Assembly: GCA_014238855.1 (NCBI GenBank) | Contig: JABAAH010000011.1 | Coordinates: 1-64,000 of the forward strand | DNA: 64,000 nt | Reading direction: 5' to 3' | Source of the DNA: Planctomycetota bacterium | Lineage (GTDB): Bacteria; Planctomycetota; Planctomycetia; Pirellulales; UBA1268 | In this document: piece by piece, positions 54,828-64,000 of the stretch | Layout: each line of letters opens with the position of its first letter | Position numbering within the stretch: position 1 is the first letter of the stretch | The notes under the pieces: generated by a model | Told to the model about the DNA's origin: nothing | What the model saw: only the letters and a program-made list of their open reading frames with translations | Databases searched by the model: none | Program-made: the position numbers and the translations under genes

Positions 54828-55891
54828 GGACTCGCCTGATTTGTCATGCGACCCTGCTCTGCAACAATTGGCAGAAGTCCATCCGTTATTTGAAGAACTG
54901 AAATCGCTGCTGCAGTCCCATACTCTGAACAAGATGGATCAGACCACGAACCATCAGCTTGCTGAGCCTCCAAAAGCATCCGGGCAGCACGTCCGTACCA
55001 GTTCTCCCAAGCATTCTTTCCGTGCGTTGAAAGCAGCCTCTGGTAACGGGCAGCAGCCGAGTACGACAGACCGTACATTGCATAGCCGTCATCTGAATTC
55101 AGTCGCAGTGGATGCTGATCCAACCAACGAAATCCGTTCTTGACAACTACTCCTTCAACACCTGCTAATTGTAGTGCAAAAAGTGCTGCCGCTGTTCTTG
55201 GAGCACCGCTTGGGCCAGCCTCGAGAAGATAGCGAAAACCACCGTCTTCGTTCTGTAATCGCTCGATATAAGCGATAGCTTTTTGGGGAACTTCTTCCTG
55301 CACCTCGATACCAGCGATCGAAAGGCTTCGCAACGCAATAAGCATTGCCGAAGTGACAGATAGATCGGCATCACCGGGTATCGGCTTGTACCTCCAACCA
55401 CCAACATCATTCTGTGATTTTTGAATCAGAGCTGCTGCATTACGAAGAACACGCTGAGCTTTGTCACTCGAAACTTCACCGAACGACTCCGAAAGTACAA
55501 GTGTAGCAAATGCATGTCCGTACATAGGCCCATGAGCAGCCGCTTCATTCCTCGCAATCAGGCCGTCATCGTCACTTTGATCAAGTAACCACATCGCTGC
55601 ACGCCGAGCTGCAACTGCGTCAGGCCCAGATGCTGGCGTACTTCCAGATCCAAGAACAGTAAGCAAGCACTGAGCAGTCACAGCAACACTTCCTTCAAAA
55701 CGACCAGAACCCCACGAACCATCCTCCTGTTGAGATGCTACAAGCCAAAGAAGACCTTCACTTCTGGCTTTCATGATTCGCTCGTCATATTCAACAGTTC
55801 GTACATCTTCAATATCTTGACCCGATACAAATCCAACAACTCCACACACGACAATAAAAAAAGAAATATTTGCGAAAGAACGTGGGCTCAT
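54824..55891 (-). CDS. Exported prenyltransferase/terpene-cyclase-repeat protein
   Basis: This 355-residue protein has an N-terminal signal helix and then alpha-alpha repeats with QDGSWG-like motifs: SQQEDGSWGSG, KSQNDVGGWRYKP, RLQNEDGGFRYLL and EAQQADGSWSDPS. This is the squalene-cyclase/prenyltransferase-repeat barrel. No DxDD catalytic motif was found, so it is probably a non-enzymatic exported repeat protein. The ATG overlaps the upstream stop (ATGA), and its stop overlaps the next start. Confidence 0.85.
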   Translation of the reverse strand: MSPRSFANISFFIVVCGVVGFVSGQDIEDVRTVEYDERIMKARSEGLLWLVASQQEDGSWGSGRFEGSVAVTAQCLLTVLGSGSTPASGPDAVAARRAAMWLLDQSDDDGLIARNEAAAHGPMYGHAFATLVLSESFGEVSSDKAQRVLRNAAALIQKSQNDVGGWRYKPIPGDADLSVTSAMLIALRSLSIAGIEVQEEVPQKAIAYIERLQNEDGGFRYLLEAGPSGAPRTAAALFALQLAGVEGVVVKNGFRWLDQHPLRLNSDDGYAMYGLSYSAAARYQRLLSTHGKNAWENWYGRAARMLLEAQQADGSWSDPSCSEYGTAAAISVLQITDGLLPIVAEQGRMTNQASP

Positions 55892-57612
55892 TTCTGTTGC
55901 CTCGTTAAAGAAGGACTTCCGATTTTTGAACCTACTGTCACCTGATCAACATATCGCTGAAAGGCTTTGAATTCCCCCCCTGCTGTTGTCTGATCAACAA
56001 AACCACGACGACCTGTATCCCGCAGAGGAGACCACAACGCCCACAACCGCCCCTCGCCCAGACCACTCGTTCCAAGGCTAACTACTGGCAGTACGTTGCT
56101 AATGCCACCACTACTCCCACCCTTCGTACCACCGGAAGCCACACCGTCAGACCCAGGACGACCTGAAACACTTCGAACAGCAGGACTACTCACCACCTGC
56201 ACGCCATTAACACCAACTACGTCTCGCACTTCCGAAACATCCTGGGTCTTGGCAATATCTGCCTCGACTGTGGTGATCCCGACCATTGCCCGAGCCAGCC
56301 TAGGACTATCATCCCATTTCATCGTGATCGGAACATTTGAGACCGTAAGCCCTAACTCGTAAACAACTTTTGTGCAATCACGAATGCAAGAATCCATCTT
56401 TCCGATCGCACGACCAAGTCGATTCTGCAGTATCAACAACGAAGTCCTTTCGTCCAAAAAAGATATGGGAGCGTTGCCGACAATTCCTTCATCACATAAG
56501 ACGCGAAATGACTCATCTACAACGCTACTCACCTTCTCATCACTTTCTGCCAGTCTTTCAAGCCAAAGGATCCTTACGCTCCCTAATTCATCCGGCCGAA
56601 GACCTGCTTGTTGCGAAAAAATGTGAAACAGTTGTTCATTGAGATATATCCTCATTGCAGTTGCTTGAGAAAAACTCAAGGCAGCCTGGCCCCCTATCAC
56701 TAACCTGTTGAGAATGTCTTCGAGGTGTAGGTCTCCTGTGCTCACCGAAATCTGACTCGCAAACCATCGGAGTAGTAATGCTTCGGCTTCGGCATCAACC
56801 CTTCCAGCAAGTGACATGGTTTCCGCTACAACTGCTCGATATTCCTCATGAGACTGCCCGGCATCTCGACCAAGGTGTTCCAGAATTTCCTCATAACGTT
56901 CCAGCAGCACTCGGCTTACTACAGGAATCTCTGCTGCGGATAGAGCACTCTGCCGTCCACTTCGCTTGAAAGCGAGGTTCGGACGAAGCTTTGACCATCC
57001 CCCAACTGCTGGCGGCACCTGCCGACGCACTGCCTGTCGCCAGACCACATCTCCTAGGAAGTAGACTGAGAAGGCAACAAGACAACTCATCACGAAACAG
57101 GCCAGTGCACGAAAAAGCGACTTTAGATGCACACAAGGGACACCGGAAGACACACGAGCCGCGTATTCCAGAGCCAGTACCTTCATTTCTGAGGAAGACA
57201 CGGGTGCTGGTTCACGGGAATTGACTGCTTCACTCGATGACAACAGAGACAGACTACTCTGTGTTCTCTCCTCACAAAGGAACCCGACTGCGCTCGAAAC
57301 GGCCTCTCCTAAGAATGGGTACTCGCCCTCCCACTTTCGAGCTACATGAAAGTAGGTGGGCCACGACTGAATATAAGATACAAACCAAAATCCAGTCAGT
57401 GCGACTGAGCACCAAACAAAACTACCACCCAACCAGAAACGCTCCGTACGCGTTGAAACATCCACGAATGCCATCAAGGTCACAGAGATTGCAGCAACAC
57501 CAAGCAAGAGCGACATTCCGTACAAGGCAAGTCGAAGCCATGCCTGAATAAATAAAGAGTGAACACGATGTTTCAATACTTCGGGAGCAGTGGACGAAGA
57601 CGTAGATATCAA
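55888..57612 (-). CDS. Membrane protein of the MoxR operon, function unknown
   Basis: The 574-residue product has three membrane helices in its first 200 residues (about 27-50, 68-88 and 180-205), then a long helical soluble region (about 210-430) and a Gly/Ser-rich C-terminal region (SGRPGSDGVASGGTKGG). The start is TTG at 57612, overlapping the upstream stop as TTGA. The next ATG is 32 codons in. Its coupling to the BatA-like gene suggests a partner in the same membrane assembly. I recognise no catalytic motif. Confidence 0.65.
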   Translation of the reverse strand: MISTSSSTAPEVLKHRVHSLFIQAWLRLALYGMSLLLGVAAISVTLMAFVDVSTRTERFWLGGSFVWCSVALTGFWFVSYIQSWPTYFHVARKWEGEYPFLGEAVSSAVGFLCEERTQSSLSLLSSSEAVNSREPAPVSSSEMKVLALEYAARVSSGVPCVHLKSLFRALACFVMSCLVAFSVYFLGDVVWRQAVRRQVPPAVGGWSKLRPNLAFKRSGRQSALSAAEIPVVSRVLLERYEEILEHLGRDAGQSHEEYRAVVAETMSLAGRVDAEAEALLLRWFASQISVSTGDLHLEDILNRLVIGGQAALSFSQATAMRIYLNEQLFHIFSQQAGLRPDELGSVRILWLERLAESDEKVSSVVDESFRVLCDEGIVGNAPISFLDERTSLLILQNRLGRAIGKMDSCIRDCTKVVYELGLTVSNVPITMKWDDSPRLARAMVGITTVEADIAKTQDVSEVRDVVGVNGVQVVSSPAVRSVSGRPGSDGVASGGTKGGSSGGISNVLPVVSLGTSGLGEGRLWALWSPLRDTGRRGFVDQTTAGGEFKAFQRYVDQVTVGSKIGSPSLTRQQK

Positions 57613-60137
57613 CTGCCAGACTCCTTCCTAGAGAAACAATACGTGACGTACCAGACTCCGGCCAGCAGAGAGACATAAGTTAGCATCAGAGCATGACGAA
57701 GGAATACGTTCATTTGAATACCATCAGAAACGTACGTTTTATCTTGTCTAAAAACAGTTCCATCAGAAGAAACCCTTGTGGCAGAACGGGTTACGAGACT
57801 CGTGCTTCCCTCAATCATTGACTGTGTCGCCAAACGCGTCACGACATGCTGCCAATATGTCTGCTGCGGTTCATTCACTTCAAAACGCTGAGGCTCTCTG
57901 AATCGCCATATTTCACAAAGATGCCCGAGAACCAGACCAAGACCAGCACGACCTAATACTATTGCTGGCTCCGCTCGATCACTTGAATCTCTCGCTTCAG
58001 ATAAAACCGCCGTCATTGCCCGCAATCGGACAGGCCGCAAAAGCCTGTATGACGTACCAAGCGTAGATAGCCATCGAGGTATCCAGCCAGAATCAATACC
58101 CGCGTCGCAGGTGTACACCTCTAGTCCTTCCCGAGACACCCCCTTCAAAGCCTGTGGCTCAAGTACAACTGCGGGCAGCCAATCAACTTCTGACTTCAAT
58201 GCAAAACTGCTTCGGCGATACTGCATGCCTGGTGACCACGCCACACTCAGACGACCTGCCCGCACATGCTCACCGAGCGTTGACATCTCATCCTGATTAA
58301 GCAACCAGTGCTTCTTATCCTCACCAGTTGGCACACCAACAACATCTCCAAGCCAAACAACATCGTAGCGCGACCAATCAACATTTGAACGCGGTTCATC
58401 TTGAAAGGTGCTTAAGAGTAATTCGTCGACACGAAAACGAGGATCACTTATTACGTCCTGAAGAAAAAACCGATATTCAAAACGAGGTGTCGCATCAATT
58501 GCAAGCACCCGAACGAGACGATCTGCAATCGTTGTCGTAAGGCCAAGTTCAACAACCGCGTCACTCTTTCTGGAAAACGAACTCCCTGAGTTCTCCTCAT
58601 ACGCACGGAGTGCGAGCCGACATGCACCAGGAGACATCGATTCGTCAACTACCCAAGGAAGTATGGCGAGACCCACCCCTTCCGTAGACGCCCCACTCCC
58701 TGTACCTGCCAGCTTTTTGAGATCACAAGACACCGAAGCCTGTTGCGCGTTGTTGTCCTCAAGCACAAGTTTGACGGATTGACCACGAAGACCTCGAACT
58801 GCGACTACAACCTCGATCTCTTCTCCTGGCCAACAGAGTGGCGGCATTGATACAGAAACCGTCAATACATCCGCTGCCTTTGGATCAGTTGCGCTCAACA
58901 CGTGTGAATCACTCACATCACGACGAACCCCGGGTGCAACACCTTCAACCATCAGGAACAAAACAACCAACACCGCACACGCCCTAGCCGCCACCGACCC
59001 CCAGCCGCAGCAAGAGAGGACTTCATCTATTGCAACAGCAGACACAGCGAACCCGAATAACAATAGAACCAGCCACTTTCTCGCCAGGTACTGAGCGACT
59101 GAAGAATTTTTCATTTCCACGGGTTGATGTGCTGCCTCAGAAATCAAGCCAGTCACAAACGGCAGAAACGCCGGCCATACAGGAAGGTCACTCCAGCGAG
59201 GACGAACTGCTTCATCAACTCCGTCAACAAGAGAGAGCGGTAACGCTGAGATCACAATTTTTCCTTGGCCTACTGGTAACGCGACAGCCAGCGGAGCATC
59301 TTCTGGCCCAGCAACAGCGAGCGTCTGAAACCCTTTTTGGTCTCTCGGGAAATCGAGTTGTGCGAGACGCGAGATCGTCGGTCCAGATACCACAAAGAGA
59401 CCATTACTTCCTCTCGCACCCACATCATTCACAGAAGGCGTTGCTTTCAGGCTTGTGCATACTGAAAGCCTTCCATGCGTCAGGTCCGTTGCTCCCTGAA
59501 TGTTTACAGCAGTATGTGCTTTTAATTCTGAACGCCATCTTTGCCAGCCATCAGCATCAAAACTGTTAGGGCCCAGAAGTACAATCGCACGACCACCCTT
59601 GTGTACCCAATCCCAGAACGCGTTTGCATGGTTACGACTGGGAACAACCCCGTCGTGCACAATAAGAACATCATCCGTAGCAGCGGCCCCCAGAGCAGTC
59701 CTCATAGAGTCATTGCCATGCGCTTCAAACGAAGCTGCAGACGCTGCAACAAGCACTGCGGAAGTGTCTATACCCTGTCCACATGAAAGCAATACGTCCT
59801 GTTTCGCAGACACACCCCGCAGACGAATTGCAGATTGCATTCGTACACCATCTTCACTACCACTCTTCAGGTGAGGCAAAGCAGCGAGAAGAGTAGCAGC
59901 AACAAGTGACACAATCCGAATAAACAAAATCCACTCTTGTCTCTTCCATGGATTTATCCCTCGGGCCTTTGAAGCCACACGAAGAATTTCGATTCCAGCA
60001 AAACCAACTGACTTGAAGTCACGCTGGACCCACCACATGAAAAGAATTGGCAAGCCAGCAACTCCAAGCCACAACAAGACACTCGGTGAATCAAACACAA
60101 CCGTTGCCAGCACAATGGACACTGTATTATTTGCCAT
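57609..60137 (-). CDS. BatA-domain membrane protein
   Basis: This 842-residue protein begins with a BatA/aerotolerance-type N-terminal domain of two helices (PSVLLWLGVAGLPILFMWW and EWILFIRIVSLVAATLLAALP). A large soluble part follows, with segments of the glutamine-amidotransferase-like Rossmann fold (VRVLAIDATPRFEYRFF, RYDVVWLGDVVG). A middle helix pair (about 370-400) and a C-terminal helix complete it. Such proteins accompany MoxR ATPases in planctomycetes. It lies three bases after the MoxR gene. The substrate of the MoxR complex is unknown. Confidence 0.82.
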   Translation of the reverse strand: MANNTVSIVLATVVFDSPSVLLWLGVAGLPILFMWWVQRDFKSVGFAGIEILRVASKARGINPWKRQEWILFIRIVSLVAATLLAALPHLKSGSEDGVRMQSAIRLRGVSAKQDVLLSCGQGIDTSAVLVAASAASFEAHGNDSMRTALGAAATDDVLIVHDGVVPSRNHANAFWDWVHKGGRAIVLLGPNSFDADGWQRWRSELKAHTAVNIQGATDLTHGRLSVCTSLKATPSVNDVGARGSNGLFVVSGPTISRLAQLDFPRDQKGFQTLAVAGPEDAPLAVALPVGQGKIVISALPLSLVDGVDEAVRPRWSDLPVWPAFLPFVTGLISEAAHQPVEMKNSSVAQYLARKWLVLLLFGFAVSAVAIDEVLSCCGWGSVAARACAVLVVLFLMVEGVAPGVRRDVSDSHVLSATDPKAADVLTVSVSMPPLCWPGEEIEVVVAVRGLRGQSVKLVLEDNNAQQASVSCDLKKLAGTGSGASTEGVGLAILPWVVDESMSPGACRLALRAYEENSGSSFSRKSDAVVELGLTTTIADRLVRVLAIDATPRFEYRFFLQDVISDPRFRVDELLLSTFQDEPRSNVDWSRYDVVWLGDVVGVPTGEDKKHWLLNQDEMSTLGEHVRAGRLSVAWSPGMQYRRSSFALKSEVDWLPAVVLEPQALKGVSREGLEVYTCDAGIDSGWIPRWLSTLGTSYRLLRPVRLRAMTAVLSEARDSSDRAEPAIVLGRAGLGLVLGHLCEIWRFREPQRFEVNEPQQTYWQHVVTRLATQSMIEGSTSLVTRSATRVSSDGTVFRQDKTYVSDGIQMNVFLRHALMLTYVSLLAGVWYVTYCFSRKESGS

Positions 60138-60140
60138 TGA

Positions 60141-61148
60141 TTAATTGCTACCAGAAAGCCGCTCAGTCACTAAACGCGAGACTATGTCATCGGGAGTAAC
60201 GCCATCCGCATCTGATTCAAATGATAGGACTAATCGATGACGAAGCACGGCAACTGCTGACCGACTAAGATCGTCAAGGCTTACGCAAGGCCTTCCAGCA
60301 AGAGCGGCTCGTGCCTTTGCAGTCAGCACGAGCGACTGAGCAGCACGTGGACCTGCTCCAAATTGAACCAGTTTCCCAAGCCAATCAGGAGCGCATGCAT
60401 CTCCTGGTCGGCTTGCCCTCACAAACTCAACCGCCAACTCTAAAAGTGGTTCTGCGATTGGGACAAATCGGACAACACGTCGGGCATCATTGAGCATCTT
60501 GCGGTCAACCACAGCAGAGACTACTGCCTGCTTCGCACCTGTCGTCCGACGAACAATCTCGCACTCGTCCGCAAGTGGCGGGTAATCGACGTGTATCAAC
60601 ATCAAAAACCGATCCAACTGACTCTCAGGAAGACTATACGTTCCCTCATGTTCAATTGGATTTCGTGTTGCAAGAACAAAGAACGGGTCGGGTAGAATAT
60701 GGCGAGTCCCACCAACTGTCACCTGCCCTTCCTGCATCGCCTCAAGCAAAGCGGCCTGAGTTTTGGGTGGCCCTCTGTTTATTTCATCGGCAAGCAGAAC
60801 ATTTTTAAAAACAGGTCCTTGCAGAAACTGCAACTGCCGCCCATCAGTCGGATGGTCGACGAGAATATCACTTCCCACGATGTCCGCAGGGAGAATATCT
60901 GGTGTGAACTGAATGCGACCAAAATCAAGATTAATCGCCGCAGCAAGTGACTTCACAATCTCGGTCTTCGCAAGACCAGGAAGCCCTTCTAATAAACAGT
61001 GGCCCTCAGCAAGCACGCAGACAATAAGGTCGTCAATAACGTCTTCTTGACCAACTATTACACCTGCGAGAGCCTCCATCAGACGGCTACCGAGTTGGCA
61101 GACTGATTCGAGAGATCGTTTGGTATCAGTAGCGGTATCGTGCTGCAT
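60141..61148 (-). CDS. MoxR-family AAA+ ATPase
   Basis: This 335-residue ATPase has Walker A EGLPGLAKTE (about residue 53), Walker B VLLADEINRGPPKTQAALLE (about 115) and sensor region VLATRNPIEHEGTYSLPESQ (about 160). These match MoxR, which acts as a chaperone or remodeller of metal-dependent or membrane complexes. The ATG overlaps the upstream PQQ-propeller stop (TAATG). Neighbours are a propeller protein and a BatA-type protein, but no DUF58 or von Willebrand A gene, which usually accompany it. Confidence 0.93.
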   Translation of the reverse strand: MQHDTATDTKRSLESVCQLGSRLMEALAGVIVGQEDVIDDLIVCVLAEGHCLLEGLPGLAKTEIVKSLAAAINLDFGRIQFTPDILPADIVGSDILVDHPTDGRQLQFLQGPVFKNVLLADEINRGPPKTQAALLEAMQEGQVTVGGTRHILPDPFFVLATRNPIEHEGTYSLPESQLDRFLMLIHVDYPPLADECEIVRRTTGAKQAVVSAVVDRKMLNDARRVVRFVPIAEPLLELAVEFVRASRPGDACAPDWLGKLVQFGAGPRAAQSLVLTAKARAALAGRPCVSLDDLSRSAVAVLRHRLVLSFESDADGVTPDDIVSRLVTERLSGSN

Positions 61149-62617
61149 TATTTCCTACCAAGTGACGTTTTGGATTCTAATTCTACTCCGGAAGCGGCCT
61201 CTGGTAATGCCGCCGCAAGACACCACATTGAACCAGACGCTTGTATCACAATGCGATGATGACTTTCATCACTCTGACGTTCTACCGACTCTTGATTCAT
61301 CTGTTCCTTTTCGGGATAAATCTCCACGATGCTCACATCACGATCCCGATCAGCAATACCATGGGGCTTCGCTGAGGATTCAGTGACCGAACTCACCAGT
61401 ACATGGCTGAGCATATTTCCAGCCGCTGAAACGGCCGGCCACACAACGTGACCTGAAAAAACTGATGGAGCAAGCCATTGTTGCCCTATAAATTCTGATT
61501 GACTCTTAAGGCCAGAAGGAATGGCCCACCACGTCTTGAGACAACTGCCATTCTTGAGACTCACCGTACAGCACCCTGGCGTGCCACGTTCATCACGCCG
61601 CTGAACAAAGACCAAGAGACTGTCAGATGTACTTGCCATTCCATTCTCATACACAAGGATTTCGCGAGGGTATTCTGCCCGGACGCTTTCTCGTTTCCAA
61701 GAAATTGTGCCTGTATTTTTATCGATCGCAATCAACTTCCCACTCGGCATCATGATAACCACAAGATGTTGAACAAGATGCACTGCCGGGAATCTAAAAT
61801 GATCCGGTTGCCTTCGATTCACAGCATGATCAGATTTCGGATGCATGCCAGCAAATTGACGCTCCCAAATAATATGACCATCAGAAGCATCTCGACTACA
61901 CACGAAAAGCGTTTCTTCAGCCTCCACCATAGCCGCACTCAGACAAACCATTGCATCAGCAGCCAAGCCAATTGTGTTTCCCTGAATACTCTCAGGAAAG
62001 GCGTTCGACCACAGTAGACGACCTTGTGCATTGGACCCCACATCGAGAGCCACGAGTTCAGCATCTATACCGCCGCCTTGACTTGGAACTGAAAGGACTG
62101 TGAACAGGCGTGATGCAGCAACAGCAAGATGCCCAGATTCTTTCAGCGTGAGCCATGCATTTTCACTATACGACTCAGATGGCAGCCGAGGGAAAATACT
62201 ACAATCATTGCGTCGGCCTCCGGGCCACGGCGGACTACCATCGGCACGCGAAACAAGATGTATCCCGTACGGGCTGGACCACGACACCAATCTGCCTGAC
62301 TCTGCCATAGACGTGGCACCAATTCTTCGAGACCAACACACTGTCAACGCGTCAGTATCTTCCAGCCACGCGGACTTTGCGTGTCGCGACTGATCTGTCT
62401 TTTGAACGAGAACATCCACGGCATCGCGAGCAGCTCCCGAAGGGGCTACCGCTCGAGCCTGGGTAAACCAACCACGTTCGCCAAAATCAACCCATTCAGC
62501 CGCTGTGATCTCGAGGCCTAAGACGCCAACAACTGCCCCACACATGATCGCCAACGGCACAACGGTGCGTCTCGCAAAAAGCTTATGAAGTAATACATCG
62601 TACACGCTGATCACCAT
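61148..62617 (-). CDS. PQQ-type beta-propeller protein
   Basis: The product is 489 residues. After a hydrophobic segment near the N-terminus (VPLAIMCGAVVGVLGLEI) it shows repeated propeller blades, including ASDGHIIWERQF and LIAIDKNTGTISWKRES, typical of PQQ-dependent dehydrogenase-like repeats. No quinoprotein catalytic cysteine pair was seen, so a structural or scaffolding role is more likely. It opens the MoxR operon and is coupled to moxR by a TAATG overlap. Confidence 0.8.
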   Translation of the reverse strand: MVISVYDVLLHKLFARRTVVPLAIMCGAVVGVLGLEITAAEWVDFGERGWFTQARAVAPSGAARDAVDVLVQKTDQSRHAKSAWLEDTDALTVCWSRRIGATSMAESGRLVSWSSPYGIHLVSRADGSPPWPGGRRNDCSIFPRLPSESYSENAWLTLKESGHLAVAASRLFTVLSVPSQGGGIDAELVALDVGSNAQGRLLWSNAFPESIQGNTIGLAADAMVCLSAAMVEAEETLFVCSRDASDGHIIWERQFAGMHPKSDHAVNRRQPDHFRFPAVHLVQHLVVIMMPSGKLIAIDKNTGTISWKRESVRAEYPREILVYENGMASTSDSLLVFVQRRDERGTPGCCTVSLKNGSCLKTWWAIPSGLKSQSEFIGQQWLAPSVFSGHVVWPAVSAAGNMLSHVLVSSVTESSAKPHGIADRDRDVSIVEIYPEKEQMNQESVERQSDESHHRIVIQASGSMWCLAAALPEAASGVELESKTSLGRK

Positions 62618-62744
62618 TCACTGTGGTCGAGGAGCCTACTGCTTTGGGAAGGCCTGTTGCGAATGAAAAGATTTCCGTGCAGTATAACGTTGTCGCACAT
62701 ATTGTTCCTAGCAGAACAACGACTCTCCATAACCTGGCTCTCGC

Positions 62745-63758
62745 ATGACTACTACTCCTTCAACTGTAGACAAAGACGACCTCTTCAATAGTTCGACGAT
62801 GACATTTGGAGAGCACCTTGAAGAATTACGGGCATGCCTCATTCGTGGCGCGATCGGTCTTCTGTGTGGAGTCGTCATTGGATTCTTTATCGCGAAACCG
62901 GTTATTCACATCATTGAGTCTCCTTTGCGAAAAGCGTTGGGCGACTACTACACGGAACGTGCCATCGAGGTATTTGATGCCTGGACGCCCCGGCGGGTCG
63001 GAGGCCCGACCCTCCCATATTCACGAAAAGAAATCGTAGATGCCGTTGAACAGCACAATCTTTCTTTTGATCTCCGTGAAATTCACCCTCACCGACTACC
63101 AGGTGCCAAGCCTGACCTGAGCCAGCAAGAATCTTTTGACACGGAATCACTCGCCCCAATTCTCCTTTGGCAGCCACTTGCCAGAGACAGCCGGGTAAGC
63201 ATTACGACCCTGAGCGCTCAAGAAGCGTTTGGCATCTATGTCAAGGCGTCGTTCCTTGTTGGGCTCGTACTTGCAGGGCCTTGGATCATTTACCAGCTCT
63301 GGATTTTCGTTGCAGCAGGACTCTACCCACATGAAAAAAAAGTGGTGCATATTTTCTTACCGGCGAGTACCGGCCTCTTTGCGGCCGGCGTGCTTCTCGC
63401 GTTCTTTTTCGTTTTTGACTTCGTGCTCACGTATCTTCTCGCCTTCAACGAATGGCTCGGACTTGATCCGGACCCACGAATAAGCGAATGGCTTAGCTTC
63501 GTCTTGTTTCTTCCGGTTGGATTTGGCCTTGGGTTCCAACTTCCGTTGGTGATGGTATTCCTTGACCGGCTAGGCATTGTTGAAGTCAAAACATTTACCA
63601 GCCAGTGGCGAATGGCCTTTGTCGTGATCTTTATTGCTGCAGCCATACTGACTCCAGCCGATCCGTATAGCATGCTTCTTCTCGCAACACCGCTGGCAGC
63701 ACTTTACTTCGGTGGTATCGGTCTCTGCAGATGGCTTAATAAATCACCAGCATCATAG
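62745..63758 (+). CDS. tatC: Twin-arginine translocase subunit TatC, extended
   Basis: The 337-residue protein has the TatC pattern: FGEHLEELRACLIRG at residues 21-35, a first helix, then helix 2 (LVGLVLAGPWIIYQLWIFVA, about 174-193), FLPASTGLFAAGVLLAFFFV, and C-terminal helices with LTPADPYSMLLLATPL. TatC recognises twin-arginine signals, and at least one Tat-exported protein is encoded here. A periplasmic loop of over 100 residues between helices 1 and 2 (about 62-165) makes it longer than the usual 240-260 residues. Confidence 0.93.
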   Translation: MTTTPSTVDKDDLFNSSTMTFGEHLEELRACLIRGAIGLLCGVVIGFFIAKPVIHIIESPLRKALGDYYTERAIEVFDAWTPRRVGGPTLPYSRKEIVDAVEQHNLSFDLREIHPHRLPGAKPDLSQQESFDTESLAPILLWQPLARDSRVSITTLSAQEAFGIYVKASFLVGLVLAGPWIIYQLWIFVAAGLYPHEKKVVHIFLPASTGLFAAGVLLAFFFVFDFVLTYLLAFNEWLGLDPDPRISEWLSFVLFLPVGFGLGFQLPLVMVFLDRLGIVEVKTFTSQWRMAFVVIFIAAAILTPADPYSMLLLATPLAALYFGGIGLCRWLNKSPAS

Positions 63759-63839
63759 AGATGCATTGCTATGGGCTGTCTTGAATCAGTCCCTGTCCAC
63801 AGTCGGAAACCAGCTAGAGTCGAAAACCAGCACACCTCC

Positions 63840-64000
63840 TCAGACAGCAAAAGCCAACCAGTAGAAAAACCCTCCCGTCACAGCTGTCAGGACGAGATCA
63901 GCTGCCGCCAATCGAGCCATCCGACGATGCCTTTTGCTGTGGCTCCCAGGCACTGGTGGTTTTGGAAATTTCCAGAATGCTTCGACCAACACCCACAGAA
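63840..64000 (-). CDS. C-terminus of an unidentified minus-strand gene (partial)
   Basis: A frame reading leftward from the window edge ends at TGA (63840-63842). The 53 visible residues end in a basic linker (PGSHSKRHRRMARLAAADL) and a hydrophobic end (VLTAVTGGFFYWLAFAV), consistent with a membrane protein tail. The start and family lie outside the window. Confidence 0.5.
   Translation of the reverse strand, partial: LWVLVEAFWKFPKPPVPGSHSKRHRRMARLAAADLVLTAVTGGFFYWLAFAV

Overview
The window looks like a chromosomal segment of a planctomycete (Planctomycetota, probably Pirellulales-like), with moderate GC and short intergenic gaps. This placement is an inference from gene content: a MoxR/BatA-type operon, Tat-signal Gfo/Idh/MocA oxidoreductases, a DUF1015 protein, a very large multiheme c-type cytochrome inside a b6-type quinol oxidase operon, archaeal-type phosphoglycerate mutase, and several small families that I associate with planctomycetes. 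No rRNA, tRNA, CRISPR array or intact mobile element was found.

Layout. 0.1-5.2 kb: a small membrane protein, a secreted Ig-like protein, holA and purB. 5.2-11.3 kb (minus strand): a flagellar-type export gate (fliF-fliO-fliP-fliQ-fliR-flhB) preceded by a GHKL ATPase-like protein and an esterase-fold protein. It is unusual because FlhB ends before its autocleaving C-terminal domain, FliF has a very short C-terminal tail, and no ATPase or switch genes are present locally. 11.5-14.4 kb: mdh and two membrane or secreted proteins of unknown function. 15.0-33.9 kb (minus strand): one almost uninterrupted respiratory cluster. It holds a Rieske protein with a long repetitive N-terminus, a split cytochrome b, a 1566-residue eight-heme cytochrome c with a PDZ-like domain, two cupredoxin-like proteins, a diheme cytochrome c, an aa3-type oxidase (subunits II, I, III, IV), heme A and heme O synthases, SCO and a DUF420 protein. 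A CRP/FNR-like palindrome lies in the divergent region upstream.

34-51 kb: housekeeping and metabolic genes, including purD, a beta-decarboxylating dehydrogenase, an HNH nuclease, 7Fe ferredoxin, an ECF sigma factor, a HAD phosphatase, a Rieske ferredoxin, a metallo-hydrolase, pgi, an Aba4-like membrane protein, apgM, a Gfo/Idh/MocA protein and a DUF1015 protein. 51.4-53.5 kb: a gene-poor patch with a broken integrase-like N-terminus, small tandem repeats, strong hairpins and a cspA gene flanked by diverged 45-bp direct repeats. 53.5-62.6 kb (minus strand): a six-gene operon with overlapping or abutting starts: PQQ-type propeller, MoxR, BatA-like protein, a coupled membrane protein, a prenyltransferase-repeat protein and a secreted protein. 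The DUF58 gene normally next to moxR is absent. The window ends with tatC and the 3' end of an unidentified minus-strand gene.

Functional reading. The respiratory cluster would carry electrons from quinol through the b6/Rieske core to the giant cytochrome, then through the diheme cytochrome and/or the cupredoxins to CuA of an A2-type oxidase. Assembly factors (SCO, CtaA, CtaB, DUF420) are encoded in the same unit. The strongest candidates for something new are the reduced export-gate cluster and the cytochrome/Rieske/cupredoxin architecture.
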